DNA of 25,178 bases from Campylobacteraceae bacterium. GTDB lineage: Bacteria > Campylobacterota > Campylobacteria > Campylobacterales > Sulfurovaceae. The notes below the pieces were generated by a model. The model did no database searches. It had not been told where the DNA came from and worked only from the letters and a program-made list of their open reading frames with translations. This document shows positions 1-6,612 of this stretch, piece after piece (positions within the stretch are counted from its first letter, which is position 1; every line of letters starts with the position of its first letter). Position numbers and translations under genes: made by a program. Location of the stretch: contig JALSQB010000218.1 in the NCBI GenBank assembly GCA_026985655.1, forward strand, positions 1-25,178, written 5' to 3'.

Positions 1-378
1 ATCAAAGCTTTTTTAGACGATTATGCTACCTTAGGGGAAAGCCTTATTATGGCATATCAAAATCTTAAAGAAGAATCTTTTTTGATTATGGCGACACAAT
101 TTTCTAACCTCATTATTGAACAATATTATGAACAAGCCCAATGGGTTTACACTACGGGACAATTTAAATTAAAAGAGAGTATTTATGACAAAGAGATACC
201 CTCTGCTCTGGCTTCAGCACTTTCACTTTTATTTACCATTAATTCATTGGTAGATAATGACTATAGAACATTTATTTTTAAAACCCTTGAACTTCACTCC
301 TATACCCTTATGCGTCAGCCATTCTCTTCAGCTACACTTACGAAAGTGATGCTCTCATACTTAAAAGAGGAGGCGTAA
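1..378 (+). CDS. 3' part of an unrecognised protein gene
   Basis: The reading frame is open from base 1, so the true start lies outside the window; the ATG at 49 is probably internal. The visible 125 residues are soluble in character, rich in Leu, Tyr and Glu, and look mostly helical, with no signal peptide, membrane segment or motif that I recognise. The stop overlaps the start of the next gene by one base (TAATG), and the SD-like AAAGAGGAGG lies just inside its end, so the two genes are translationally coupled and probably share a function. I cannot assign that function. Confidence is high that it is coding, because of the coupling and clean codon use. Confidence 0.7.
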   Translation: MKAFLDDYATLGESLIMAYQNLKEESFLIMATQFSNLIIEQYYEQAQWVYTTGQFKLKESIYDKEIPSALASALSLLFTINSLVDNDYRTFIFKTLELHSYTLMRQPFSSATLTKVMLSYLKEEA

Positions 379-1067
379 TGAAAAAGTACCATTTTTTACT
401 ATTGGCTTCTTTTCTAATCTATTTAACTGGATGTAACCATACAGAAGAAGTTCAACCCAAAAAGCCAAAAGAGCCTAAAGTAAAACTCCATCTAAGAGAA
501 GAGGTCAATAGTACCAAAGTTATGAAAAGTATGCGAAAAGCAGAAACAGGAGAAGCAGAAACAAGAGAAGCACTTGATATCTATCTCAATGCCTTAAATA
601 ATTTTGATACCCAAGCCATTGTTGATATGACTTATCCTAAACTTTTTGATGTTATTAGTCTTGACCTTTTTAGACAATACATAAGTTCCATGATGAATGC
701 CAAAGACATTGAAATACAATCATTTACCACCAATATCACCAACATTTCATCTACTACCTACTTTTCAAATGCAACGGCTTTTGCACAAGCCGATTATGAT
801 TCTAAAATTCTCATTCATTTTTTAAATGATGAGCTCTATAATAATCAAGAAAAAATAAACTTTCTCTATGATGCACTCATTCATAAATATGGCAAAGAAA
901 ATGTTCAAGTCAATGTCGCAGAACGAACCCTTAGCATTAAAAAAGCTGAAAAGTTATTGATGATTAAAACAGAAGATGGTTTATGGAAATTTTTAGGAGA
1001 CAATAAAAAATATAGAAGACTCTACCCTAGCATTTTACCTCAAGAAATTTTAAATCTCTTAGATTAG
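378..1067 (+). CDS. Putative lipoprotein of unknown function
   Basis: The 229-residue product begins with a lipoprotein signal: MKK, a hydrophobic stretch (residues 5-16), then the lipobox LTGC with Cys19 as the expected lipidated residue. After it comes a Lys/Pro/Glu-rich linker (about 20-60), then a globular region of about 165 residues that looks like a secreted NTF2-like or DUF4878-type alpha+beta domain. That fold assignment is only an impression. The start codon overlaps the preceding stop, and AAAGAGGAGG lies 6-8 bases upstream. It is probably membrane-anchored in the periplasm and made together with the upstream protein. The gene ends 94 bp before the convergent helicase gene. Confidence 0.8.
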   Translation: MKKYHFLLLASFLIYLTGCNHTEEVQPKKPKEPKVKLHLREEVNSTKVMKSMRKAETGEAETREALDIYLNALNNFDTQAIVDMTYPKLFDVISLDLFRQYISSMMNAKDIEIQSFTTNITNISSTTYFSNATAFAQADYDSKILIHFLNDELYNNQEKINFLYDALIHKYGKENVQVNVAERTLSIKKAEKLLMIKTEDGLWKFLGDNKKYRRLYPSILPQEILNLLD

Positions 1068-1160
1068 AAATGCTCAATGAAATGAAGTACCATACACTCA
1101 AACAATATAATCTACCCATTGTTGCTGTCGATTTGTACCCACAGAAGTGACGTAAAAAAA

Positions 1161-2453
1161 TTACTTCTTCTTCTCATTTGCCTTACGTCTGTCTCTATCG
1201 GCTTTTTTCTCATCGCGTTTTTTCTTTTGTGCAGCGTAAGTAAATTTACGTTTTTTGTCGTAATCAATGTAACCTTTTTTCTCACGAAGCGTCTTTTTGA
1301 CAGGTCGTTTTTGTCGGGGTTGTTTGTCTGTTAGTTCAAATCCTTCATAAATCTCACGCTTTACATTCATTCGTAAATCTTTTTCGATTTGAGAAAATCT
1401 ATTGTAGTCGTGAATGGTTAGTAGTGAAATGACCATTCCTTTGTGATTGGCACGTCCAGTTCGTCCTACTCGGTGGGTGTAATCATCTGTTTTTTCAGGA
1501 ATCTCAAAGTTCATTACAAAAGGAAGCTCTTGAATATCTACCCCACGTGCAGCGATGTCCGTAGCTACTAAAACTTGTGTTTTTTCTGCTTTTAAAAGAC
1601 TTAAAGCTTTGGCACGTTCTCCACGTGTTCTGTCACCATGAATGATGGCTGTTCTTATGTTGGAATTTTTTAAGTACTCAAAGACTTTGTTGGCAGATTC
1701 TTTAGTATTGGTAAACAAAATGAGTTGTTTGATTTTTAAATCATTGACCAATTTGATAACCAATTCTTCTTTTCTTTTTTTGTCAATTTTGTAGGCTTTA
1801 TGACTGATGGCATTGACGAGGTCTCTACGGTTACTTACCTCTACAATGGCTGGTTCACGCAAAAACTCTTTGGCTAGGCGTTTAATATTTTGAGAAATAG
1901 TTGCTGAACACATAATAATTTGTCTAGGTTTTCCACAGCCGTTTAAAATGGCTTTAATCTCATTGACAAATCCAAGTTCTAACATTGTATCTGCTTCATC
2001 AAGGACAATGGTATTGACATTTTCAAGGTTTATTTTTTTATCATTAATGAAGTCTTGCAAACGCCCAGGGGTAGCGACGACTATATCTGCCCCTTTTTTT
2101 AGACGCTCTATTTGAATACTTTTAGGTGTTCCACCTTGCACTTTAGCCACGCGAATGTCTAAATGTTTACCATATTCCATAAATGTTTTTGTCACTTGGT
2201 CACACAGCTCAATGGTGGGTACAATGACCAATCCACGCACAACTTTGTTCTCATCTTTAACAATTTTCTGTAATTTATTTAAAATTGGAAGCACATAAGC
2301 AACGGTTTTACCTGTTCCAGATTTAGAAGCAGCGATGATGTCTAAACCTCTCATACCCAAAGGAATAACTCGGTTTTGAATGGCAGTTGCATTTTCAAAT
2401 TTAATGCTTTTAAGAATGTCGGGGTGTAAGTTAAATTTGTGAAATGCTTTGAT
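1161..2453 (-). CDS. DEAD-box ATP-dependent RNA helicase with apparent AUC start
   Basis: This is an RNA helicase of the DEAD family (RhlB/RhlE/CshA-like). Numbered from the proposed AUC codon, the motifs are: Q-motif region (FENATAIQ, about 25-32), motif I SGTGKT (about 45-50), Ia VPTIEL, GG, TPGR, II LDEAD, III CSATIS, IV LILFTNT, V DIAARGVD and VI HRVGRTGR. A long Lys/Arg-rich tail of about 60 residues follows. Motif I has Ser where A-x-T-GTGKT is usual, and motif Ia has Ile where PTREL is usual. The first ordinary start codon is TTG at 2360, but that would remove the Q motif. In frame upstream there is no ATG, GTG or TTG before the stop at 2517-2519. ATC at 2451-2453 follows AAAAGG at a 7-base spacing, so I place the start there. 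It lies just downstream of the tRNA on the same strand. Confidence 0.85.
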   Translation of the reverse strand: MKAFHKFNLHPDILKSIKFENATAIQNRVIPLGMRGLDIIAASKSGTGKTVAYVLPILNKLQKIVKDENKVVRGLVIVPTIELCDQVTKTFMEYGKHLDIRVAKVQGGTPKSIQIERLKKGADIVVATPGRLQDFINDKKINLENVNTIVLDEADTMLELGFVNEIKAILNGCGKPRQIIMCSATISQNIKRLAKEFLREPAIVEVSNRRDLVNAISHKAYKIDKKRKEELVIKLVNDLKIKQLILFTNTKESANKVFEYLKNSNIRTAIIHGDRTRGERAKALSLLKAEKTQVLVATDIAARGVDIQELPFVMNFEIPEKTDDYTHRVGRTGRANHKGMVISLLTIHDYNRFSQIEKDLRMNVKREIYEGFELTDKQPRQKRPVKKTLREKKGYIDYDKKRKFTYAAQKKKRDEKKADRDRRKANEKKK

Positions 2454-2502
2454 GGGAGTACCTTTTATAGAATTAACTGATGAATAAAAATAATATGTGT
2501 GT

Positions 2503-2511
2503 ATTGTAACA
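2503..2511 (-). promoter_or_regulatory. Possible promoter for the DEAD-box gene at 1161-2453
   Basis: On the minus strand the sequence reads TGTTACAAT, an extended -10 (TG-n-TACAAT), between the tRNA 3' end and the helicase. It would give a leader of about 40 nt before the AUC codon. No convincing -35 is visible. Read-through from the tRNA transcript is an alternative. Confidence 0.35.
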
Positions 2512-2531
2512 TAAATTCAGTTCTTATGAAG

Positions 2532-2608
2532 TGGTGGGTCGGGAGAGACTCGAACTCTCGACCACTCGGTTATGAGCCGAGTGCTCTAACCAACTGAGCT
2601 ACCGACCC
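2532..2608 (-). tRNA. tRNA with CAU anticodon, probably elongator tRNA-Met
   Basis: This 77-nt cloverleaf is complete. The acceptor stem is GGGTCGG/CCGACCC followed by an encoded ACCA. The D arm is AGCTCAGTTGGTTAGAGC. The anticodon stem CTCGG/CCGAG has the loop CTCATAA (anticodon CAT), and the T arm is GAGAGTTCGAGTCTCTC. The unpaired first base of initiator tRNA is absent because G1 pairs with C72, so this is elongator Met or the lysidine-modified tRNA-Ile(CAU). Sequence alone does not settle which; the overall pattern favours Met. It starts 23 bp after the rodA stop on the same strand and may be co-transcribed with it. Confidence 0.93.
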
Positions 2609-2631
2609 GTTAGAGCAAAAATTATTCAATT

Positions 2632-3762
2632 TTAAAGATTTTTCTTCATCATTGTTATTTTTGAGTCCGAATTATACATAAAATAGAACCTAAAAGCAAG
2701 TAAATTTTCTAAAATACCAAAAAGAAAAGCAAATATAATAAAGGAAGTTCCTCCATGAGAGAACATTGGCAGAGGTAGTCCTACAACAGGAGCTAAACCA
2801 ATGGTCATTAAGATATTGACAACCATATAGATGAAAAAGAGAAAGGCAATTCCTGCTGAAACAACACGGACAAGATAATCTTTTTTATTTTTCATAGAGA
2901 TAGAAAGAAGATGTGAAATGAGTGCAATATAAAGTATTATAACACTAAGCATACCAACAAATCCTAAACGTTCACCAAGGTAAGCAAAAATAAAATCAGT
3001 TGAAGAAACAGGTAAAAATTTTAATTGGGTTTGTGTCGCCTCTTCTCTTTTTTGTCCATGTAGTCCACCTGAACCAATGGCAATCATGGATTGTTGAACA
3101 TGATAACTTGGTTTACCAAGGAAGTTTGCAATACGTTGTTTTTGATAGGGCTTTAGTCCGTGCGTGTAAAGCAGTGGGGCAGCCAAGCCCATGACAACCA
3201 ATAAAGTAAGCCAAATACGTGTTTGGATACCAACTAAAAAGAGTATGCCAAAACCACTTAAAAGTAATACTAATCCTGTTCCTAAATCTGGCTCTTTAGC
3301 AATGAGTATAAAGGGTATTAATATGTACAAAGAGAGTTTAATAAACATCTTTAATCCATAGCCATATTTTTGGGGTGGGTGTCTTGATATAATGTAGCCC
3401 AACATTAAAATAACTGTAATTTTAATAAATTCAGAAGGTTGTAATGTGATTCCAAGTCCTGGAATTTCTATCCATCTTCTTGCTCCTAAAATACTTTTTC
3501 CAAATAACTCAACACTTAAAAGAAGCACTAAATTGACCCAATAAGCTAAAGGAATTAGCCATTGAAATTTACGCCAAGGAATTAAAAAGGCAGTGAAAAA
3601 TACGCCACTTGCAATAGTATAATAGACCATCTGTTTGTTAAAAAGATGATGGTTAATCTCATTGACAAGGTAAGAGGAAACAACAAAGAGTGGTAGTAGT
3701 TGTAATATTAATATAAAATTTATTTTGTGGAGAATACGTCTGTCAAATTGGAACCAGTTCAT
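2632..3762 (-). CDS. rodA: RodA, SEDS peptidoglycan glycosyltransferase for cell elongation
   Basis: RodA (MrdB) polymerises lipid II into glycan strands in the inner membrane, working with the class B transpeptidase PBP2 of the elongasome. The 376-residue product is a multi-pass membrane protein of about ten segments with SEDS signatures: GARRWIEIPGLGITLQPSEF (about 92-111), KEPDLGTG in the middle, STDFIFAYLGERLG with the catalytic Asp at about 256, and the C-terminal LPMFSHGGTS. Length and the LQPSE and KEPD motifs favour RodA over FtsW. The start is ATG at 3762 with a poor SD (AAGAT). A tRNA follows 23 bp downstream. No mrdA is seen next to it in this window. Confidence 0.93.
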   Translation of the reverse strand: MNWFQFDRRILHKINFILILQLLPLFVVSSYLVNEINHHLFNKQMVYYTIASGVFFTAFLIPWRKFQWLIPLAYWVNLVLLLSVELFGKSILGARRWIEIPGLGITLQPSEFIKITVILMLGYIISRHPPQKYGYGLKMFIKLSLYILIPFILIAKEPDLGTGLVLLLSGFGILFLVGIQTRIWLTLLVVMGLAAPLLYTHGLKPYQKQRIANFLGKPSYHVQQSMIAIGSGGLHGQKREEATQTQLKFLPVSSTDFIFAYLGERLGFVGMLSVIILYIALISHLLSISMKNKKDYLVRVVSAGIAFLFFIYMVVNILMTIGLAPVVGLPLPMFSHGGTSFIIFAFLFGILENLLAFRFYFMYNSDSKITMMKKNL

Positions 3763-3782
3763 TGATAATCTTTTTTTTTCTT

Positions 3783-3788
3783 ATTATA
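3783..3788 (-). promoter_or_regulatory. -10 box of the proximal rodA promoter
   Basis: The minus strand reads CTTGTATAATAAG, a perfect TATAAT, 20 bases before the rodA ATG. It would give a leader of about 14 nt. The -35 is weak, as is usual in Campylobacterota. Confidence 0.5.
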
Positions 3789-3815
3789 CAAGGGCTATGG
3801 TAAAGAGAAGATTTA

Positions 3816-3916
3816 ATCTTAAGTAGTAAAAATGATTTGTTTTTTATAAGAAAGGAAAAGAATTTTTAATTTAAAAGGAGGAAGAAAATGATTAAAAACT
3901 CAACTACTTAAGATAT
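3816..3916 (-). other. Candidate small RNA or structured rodA leader closed by a 12-bp inverted repeat
   Basis: ATCTTAAGTAGT at 3816-3827 and ACTACTTAAGAT at 3903-3914 are perfect inverted repeats separated by 75 bases. A TATAAT on the minus strand (3923-3928) would start transcription near 3916, so one arm would form the extreme 5' end of the RNA and the other would close a domain of about 100 nt. Inside it the minus strand contains CTTCCTCCTTTT, which is complementary to an AAGGAGG Shine-Dalgarno. On the plus strand the same bases form a strong SD before a 7-codon ORF (ATG at 3888, TAA at 3909-3911). No U-rich terminator is seen after 3816, so the RNA may simply be the distal 5' leader of rodA. 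Confidence 0.4.
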
Positions 3917-3922
3917 GAGCGA

Positions 3923-3928
3923 ATTATA
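3923..3928 (-). promoter_or_regulatory. -10 box of a distal minus-strand promoter upstream of rodA
   Basis: The minus strand reads GAGCTATAATTCGC. It shares CTATAATT with the promoters of yebC (GGCTATAATTTC) and the gene at 11684 (TGCTATAATTC). It sits within a 6-bp inverted repeat ATGAGC/GCTCAT (3915-3934), which might be an operator or only chance. Confidence 0.5.
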
Positions 3929-3988
3929 GCTCATAAAAATAAAAATAAACTTAAATATTATGCGTATTATTTCTTTTTTGTATAATTA

Positions 3989-5308
3989 TTAGAAGTGTCG
4001 CTTATTTGTGGGCTTCTCTCCTCCTCGTTTTTTCTTACTTTTTGTGTCATTATGAGCCATGCCTTTTTTTCCCATCATCTTTTCAGCCAACTCTTTAGCT
4101 TTTTTCATATTTACACCCTTTTTTTGATTCTCTTTTTTTACTTTTCTATTGGTCGGTGTTTTGAAAGTAAGTAAAAAACCTTCTGTCTCAAAATGCTCTA
4201 ACTTTTTATTAATTAAAAGTTCTATCTCTTTTAACTGTTCTTTCTCTTTTTCACACACCAAAGAGAGGGCTACGCCCTCTTCACCTGCTCGTCCTGTTCG
4301 TCCTATTCGGTGAATATAGTCTTCATTGTTTAAGGGTAACTCAAAATTGATGACATGAGGTAGGTTTATAATGTCTATCCCTCGACCTGCCACATCGGTT
4401 GCCACTAGCACAGAAATATTTTTTGCTTTAAACTTTTTAAGTGCGTCCATTCGCATGCCTTGGCTTTTGTCACCGTGAATGGCAAGGGCTTTAATGTTAG
4501 TGGCTTTTAGATTTTCTACTATTTTGTCTGCTTGGAGTTTAGTGTTGGTAAAGACAAGTACTTGTTCCCATTTATTTTCACTAATTATCTTACATATTAA
4601 AGGCATCTTCTCCTCTTCATTGACATAATTGACCATCTGTTTCACTTGCTTAGTCGAGAGATTCTCTTTGTCTATCTCAATGGTTATGGGATTGTTCAAA
4701 AAAGATTTTGCCAAACTCATAATGGGTTTAGCAAAGGTCGCAGAGAACATCACGGAGTGTCTTTGTTTTGGTGTTTGTGCCATAATCTCACGTATCTCAT
4801 CGACAAATCCCATCTCTAACATTTTGTCAGCTTCATCAAGGACTATCATTTTTAATTCACTTAAATTTAATGAGCCATTTTTTAGATGGTCAAGTACCCG
4901 TGCTGTTGTTCCCACGGCGATGTTTGCACCTGCACGAATGGCTGAGACTTGAGAACCTAGTTTAATGCCTCCGTAGAGTGCCACAGAAGTGTGCGAAAAG
5001 TTTTCGCCATAATCTTCTATTTTGTGATGTATTTGAATGACCAACTCACGCGTAGGAGCTAAGATGAGAGCATCTATCTTATAGCGTTCCTCTCCTGTTT
5101 TTTTAACATCAGACTCTTTTATGTTTTCTAAAAGTGGCAAAACAAATGAGGCTGTTTTTCCTGTTCCTGTTTGAGAAGTAGCCAAGACATCTTTTCTTTT
5201 TAATAGTAAGGGAATGGTTTTTTCTTGAATTTCAGTTGCTGTTACATAGTCAAGCTTTTCAAGCGTTTCTAAAAGTTTAGCACTTAAGTTTAATGTTTTA
5301 AATGACAA
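3989..5308 (-). CDS. DEAD-box ATP-dependent RNA helicase, RhlE-like
   Basis: This 439-residue cytoplasmic RNA helicase probably acts in ribosome assembly or RNA turnover. Motifs in order: Q motif TATEIQ (about 23-28), motif I SQTGTGKT (about 45-52), Ia APTREL, GG, Ib VGTTARVLDH, II VLDEADKM, III FSATF, IV LVFTNT, V VATDVAGRGID and VI HRIGRTGR. A Lys/Arg-rich tail of about 60 residues ends NKRHF. Motif Ib has Thr-Ala where almost all DEAD proteins have Pro-Gly. The start is TTG at 5308, preceded by GAGGA at a 6-base spacing; no ATG upstream fits. It is divergent from yebC and has its own promoter. It is a paralogue of the helicase at 1161-2453, with more canonical motifs I and Ia. Confidence 0.93.
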   Translation of the reverse strand: MSFKTLNLSAKLLETLEKLDYVTATEIQEKTIPLLLKRKDVLATSQTGTGKTASFVLPLLENIKESDVKKTGEERYKIDALILAPTRELVIQIHHKIEDYGENFSHTSVALYGGIKLGSQVSAIRAGANIAVGTTARVLDHLKNGSLNLSELKMIVLDEADKMLEMGFVDEIREIMAQTPKQRHSVMFSATFAKPIMSLAKSFLNNPITIEIDKENLSTKQVKQMVNYVNEEEKMPLICKIISENKWEQVLVFTNTKLQADKIVENLKATNIKALAIHGDKSQGMRMDALKKFKAKNISVLVATDVAGRGIDIINLPHVINFELPLNNEDYIHRIGRTGRAGEEGVALSLVCEKEKEQLKEIELLINKKLEHFETEGFLLTFKTPTNRKVKKENQKKGVNMKKAKELAEKMMGKKGMAHNDTKSKKKRGGEKPTNKRHF

Positions 5309-5335
5309 AAAGTATCCTCATAGATAAGATTTAGA

Positions 5336-5341
5336 ATTATA
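5336..5341 (-). promoter_or_regulatory. -10 box for the RhlE-like helicase
   Basis: The minus strand reads GTTATAATTC, giving a leader of about 20 nt that holds the SD GAGGA before the TTG start. It lies about 20 bp from the divergent yebC -10, so the two promoters sit back to back. Confidence 0.55.
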
Positions 5342-5354
5342 ACAAATATTAGGC

Positions 5355-5360
5355 TATAAT
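5355..5360 (+). promoter_or_regulatory. -10 box for yebC
   Basis: The sequence GGCTATAATTTC precedes yebC, with TATAAT 37 bases before the ATG. The SD AAAAGGA follows at 5385-5391. Confidence 0.6.
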
Positions 5361-5397
5361 TTCAGCAATATTTTTTAACCAATTAAAAGGATTTTTT

Positions 5398-6135
5398 ATG
5401 GGTAGAGCGTTTGAATACCGTAAAGCAGCAAAAATGAAACGATGGGGGGCAATGTCAAGAATATTCCCTAAATTAGGAAAAGTGATTACCATGGCAGCCA
5501 AAGCAGGAAGTCCTGACCCTGACATGAACCCTAGATTGCGAACTGCCATTCTTACAGCCAAAGCTCAAAATATGCCAAAACATAACATTGAAGCAGCCAT
5601 TAAAAGAGCCACAGGTAAAGACAGTGCCGACATTAAAGAGCTTCACTATGAAGCCAAAGGCCCTTACGGAACGCAGTTTATTATCGACTGTGCTACCGAC
5701 AACAACACGCGAACTGTTTCTAATGTTAAAGCAGCACTTACACGTAACTCAGCTGAAATGCTAACGGCTGGTTCACTCAACTTTATGTTTACAAGAAAAT
5801 CGGTCTTTACTTTTGACAAAACAGATGAGATGGACATAGAAGAGCTAGAGCTAGAACTCATTGACGCTGGTCTTGAAGAGATAGAAGAAGATGTTGAACC
5901 ACAAGAAGATGCTGAAGACAAAAAAATTGTGCGTATTTTTGGTGAATTTTCAGCCTTTGGTGATTTGTCTAAAGCCCTTGAAGAGATGAAAATTGAAGTA
6001 ACCAAAGGGGAGCATCAATACATCGCCAACATGCCCATTGATTTAACTGATGAGCAGATGGAAGAGGTTGATGTCTTAATCGACCGACTTGAAGAAGATG
6101 AAGACGTTCAAGCTGTTTATACTAATATTAATTAG
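5398..6135 (+). CDS. yebC: YebC/PmpR/TACO1-family protein
   Basis: The protein is 245 residues, a normal length for the family. Its N-terminal signature (MGRAFEYRKAAKMKRWGAMS then FPKLGKVITMAAK) and the core NMPKHNIEAAIKRATG are characteristic. An acidic middle region (about 140-175) follows, and the C-terminal domain ends DEDVQAVYTNI. Members have been described as transcription regulators and, more recently, as ribosome-associated factors that relieve stalling at proline-rich or otherwise difficult stretches. The fused TACO1 domain in mitochondria does the same job. It is monocistronic here: its own promoter and SD (AAAAGGA, 6 bases before ATG) precede it and a repeat-rich gap follows. Confidence 0.95.
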   Translation: MGRAFEYRKAAKMKRWGAMSRIFPKLGKVITMAAKAGSPDPDMNPRLRTAILTAKAQNMPKHNIEAAIKRATGKDSADIKELHYEAKGPYGTQFIIDCATDNNTRTVSNVKAALTRNSAEMLTAGSLNFMFTRKSVFTFDKTDEMDIEELELELIDAGLEEIEEDVEPQEDAEDKKIVRIFGEFSAFGDLSKALEEMKIEVTKGEHQYIANMPIDLTDEQMEEVDVLIDRLEEDEDVQAVYTNIN

Positions 6136-6185
6136 TATAAACGCTTACCCCTCGCCTAAAACGAACCAATAAGACCTCCTCACTA

Positions 6186-6227
6186 TGTAATGAAAAAAAT
6201 CTACGGTAAATGTCACTTTTCATTACA
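6186..6227. repeat. 11-bp inverted repeat downstream of yebC
   Basis: TGTAATGAAAA (6186-6196) and TTTTCATTACA (6217-6227) are perfect inverted repeats around a 20-base loop. No T-run follows on either strand, so it is a poor intrinsic terminator. It could be an mRNA 3'-end stem for yebC or part of the repeat patch that follows. Confidence 0.55.
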
Positions 6228-6257
6228 CCTATTCCTAAACTTTCTATTATTTTTTTC

Positions 6258-6404
6258 TCTTTACCCTCTTTCGGTTTTGAACGTGTAAGGGGCGATTGCT
6301 ATCGCACCATCAAATTAGATTGGTATAGAAAAAAACTTTATTCAAAGGCTTATTTAAATTGGTGCGATAGCAATCGCCCCCTACAAGATGCCAAACATAA
6401 GATA
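6258..6404. repeat. REPIN-like palindromic element, copy 1
   Basis: Two arms, GGGGCGATTGCTATCGCACC at 6289-6308 and its exact complement GGTGCGATAGCAATCGCCCC at 6361-6380, surround a 50-base AT-rich spacer. One more base pairs on the inside, and GTA/TAC pair outside after one mismatch. Each arm is itself a small hairpin (GCGAT-TGCT-ATCGC). The right arm, read on the minus strand, begins GTAG, the tetranucleotide that marks REP sequences mobilised by RAYT (IS200-like) transposases. About 30 flanking bases on the left (CTTTACC.TCTTTCGG) and 20 on the right (CTACAA.ATG..AAACATAAG) are shared with copy 2 at 9848-9990. No transposase gene is in the window. Confidence 0.85.
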
Positions 6405-6487
6405 GTTAATGCGTGAAATTTAGGAAATGTTAAAATATGAGAATTGGTTGGGGTGGTTTTGTTTTTTTGTTGTTATTTTGATAGGTA

Positions 6488-6508
6488 TTACCACGGAGAC
6501 CGTGGTAA
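6488..6508. repeat. Perfect 9-bp palindrome around a 3-base loop
   Basis: TTACCACGG-AGA-CCGTGGTAA forms a very stable hairpin and is followed by CGAGG. It resembles the CACGGTCTCCGTGG type of dispersed repeat found in several sulfur-oxidising bacteria, as recalled and not checked. A T-rich stretch comes about 10 bases later on the plus strand, too far for a clean terminator. On the minus strand it lies just downstream of the nadV remnant and could end transcription of the NAD cluster. The gap 6136-6522 otherwise shows no credible gene; an open frame at 6210-6416 only crosses the repeat. Confidence 0.6.
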
Positions 6509-6522
6509 CGAGGAATATCTTT

Positions 6523-6612
6523 TTATTTAAGTTGTACTAAACTCCGAACATCATTAAACCCAAACTCCTTCAACAACTCCCCATCTCTAAATACAACTCT
6601 TAATACTTCTCT
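6523..6612 (-). pseudogene. C-terminal remnant of a second nicotinamide phosphoribosyltransferase gene
   Basis: On the minus strand, one frame off the draG end, 29 codons read RVVFRDGELLKEFGFNDVRS and then LVQLK and a stop. The intact nadV in this window ends GVIFRDGKLLKDYGFDEVRGT. About 16 of 20 aligned residues match or are conservative. The homology begins inside the last codons of draG, and the frame is closed by a TAG upstream (6613-6615), so only the tail of the old gene is left. It shows that a second nadV copy once lay here, or that draG recombined into one. Translation is unlikely because it has no start signal of its own. Confidence 0.75.

Noticed and set aside
1070..1150. A 26-codon plus-strand frame (MLNEMKYHTLKQ...) after the lipoprotein gene with protein-like composition
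   Set aside because: It lacks an SD, is very short and has no recognisable homology. It could be a gene remnant, but nothing supports that.
3816..3914. A 99-bp miniature transposon with 12-bp terminal repeats
   Set aside because: No target-site duplication is visible at the ends, and a promoter abuts one arm, so an RNA structure explains it better.
5664..6005. Ser-rich minus-strand frame opposite yebC
   Set aside because: It is a shadow of the acidic part of yebC (Glu/Asp codons read as Ser on the other strand).
6210..6416. 68-codon plus-strand open frame
   Set aside because: It runs across the REPIN arms and spacer and encodes no plausible protein; the openness is due to the repeat.
6488..6508. 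Intrinsic terminator for yebC
   Set aside because: The hairpin is over 350 bp from yebC and has no immediate T-run on the plus strand; it is treated as a dispersed palindrome.
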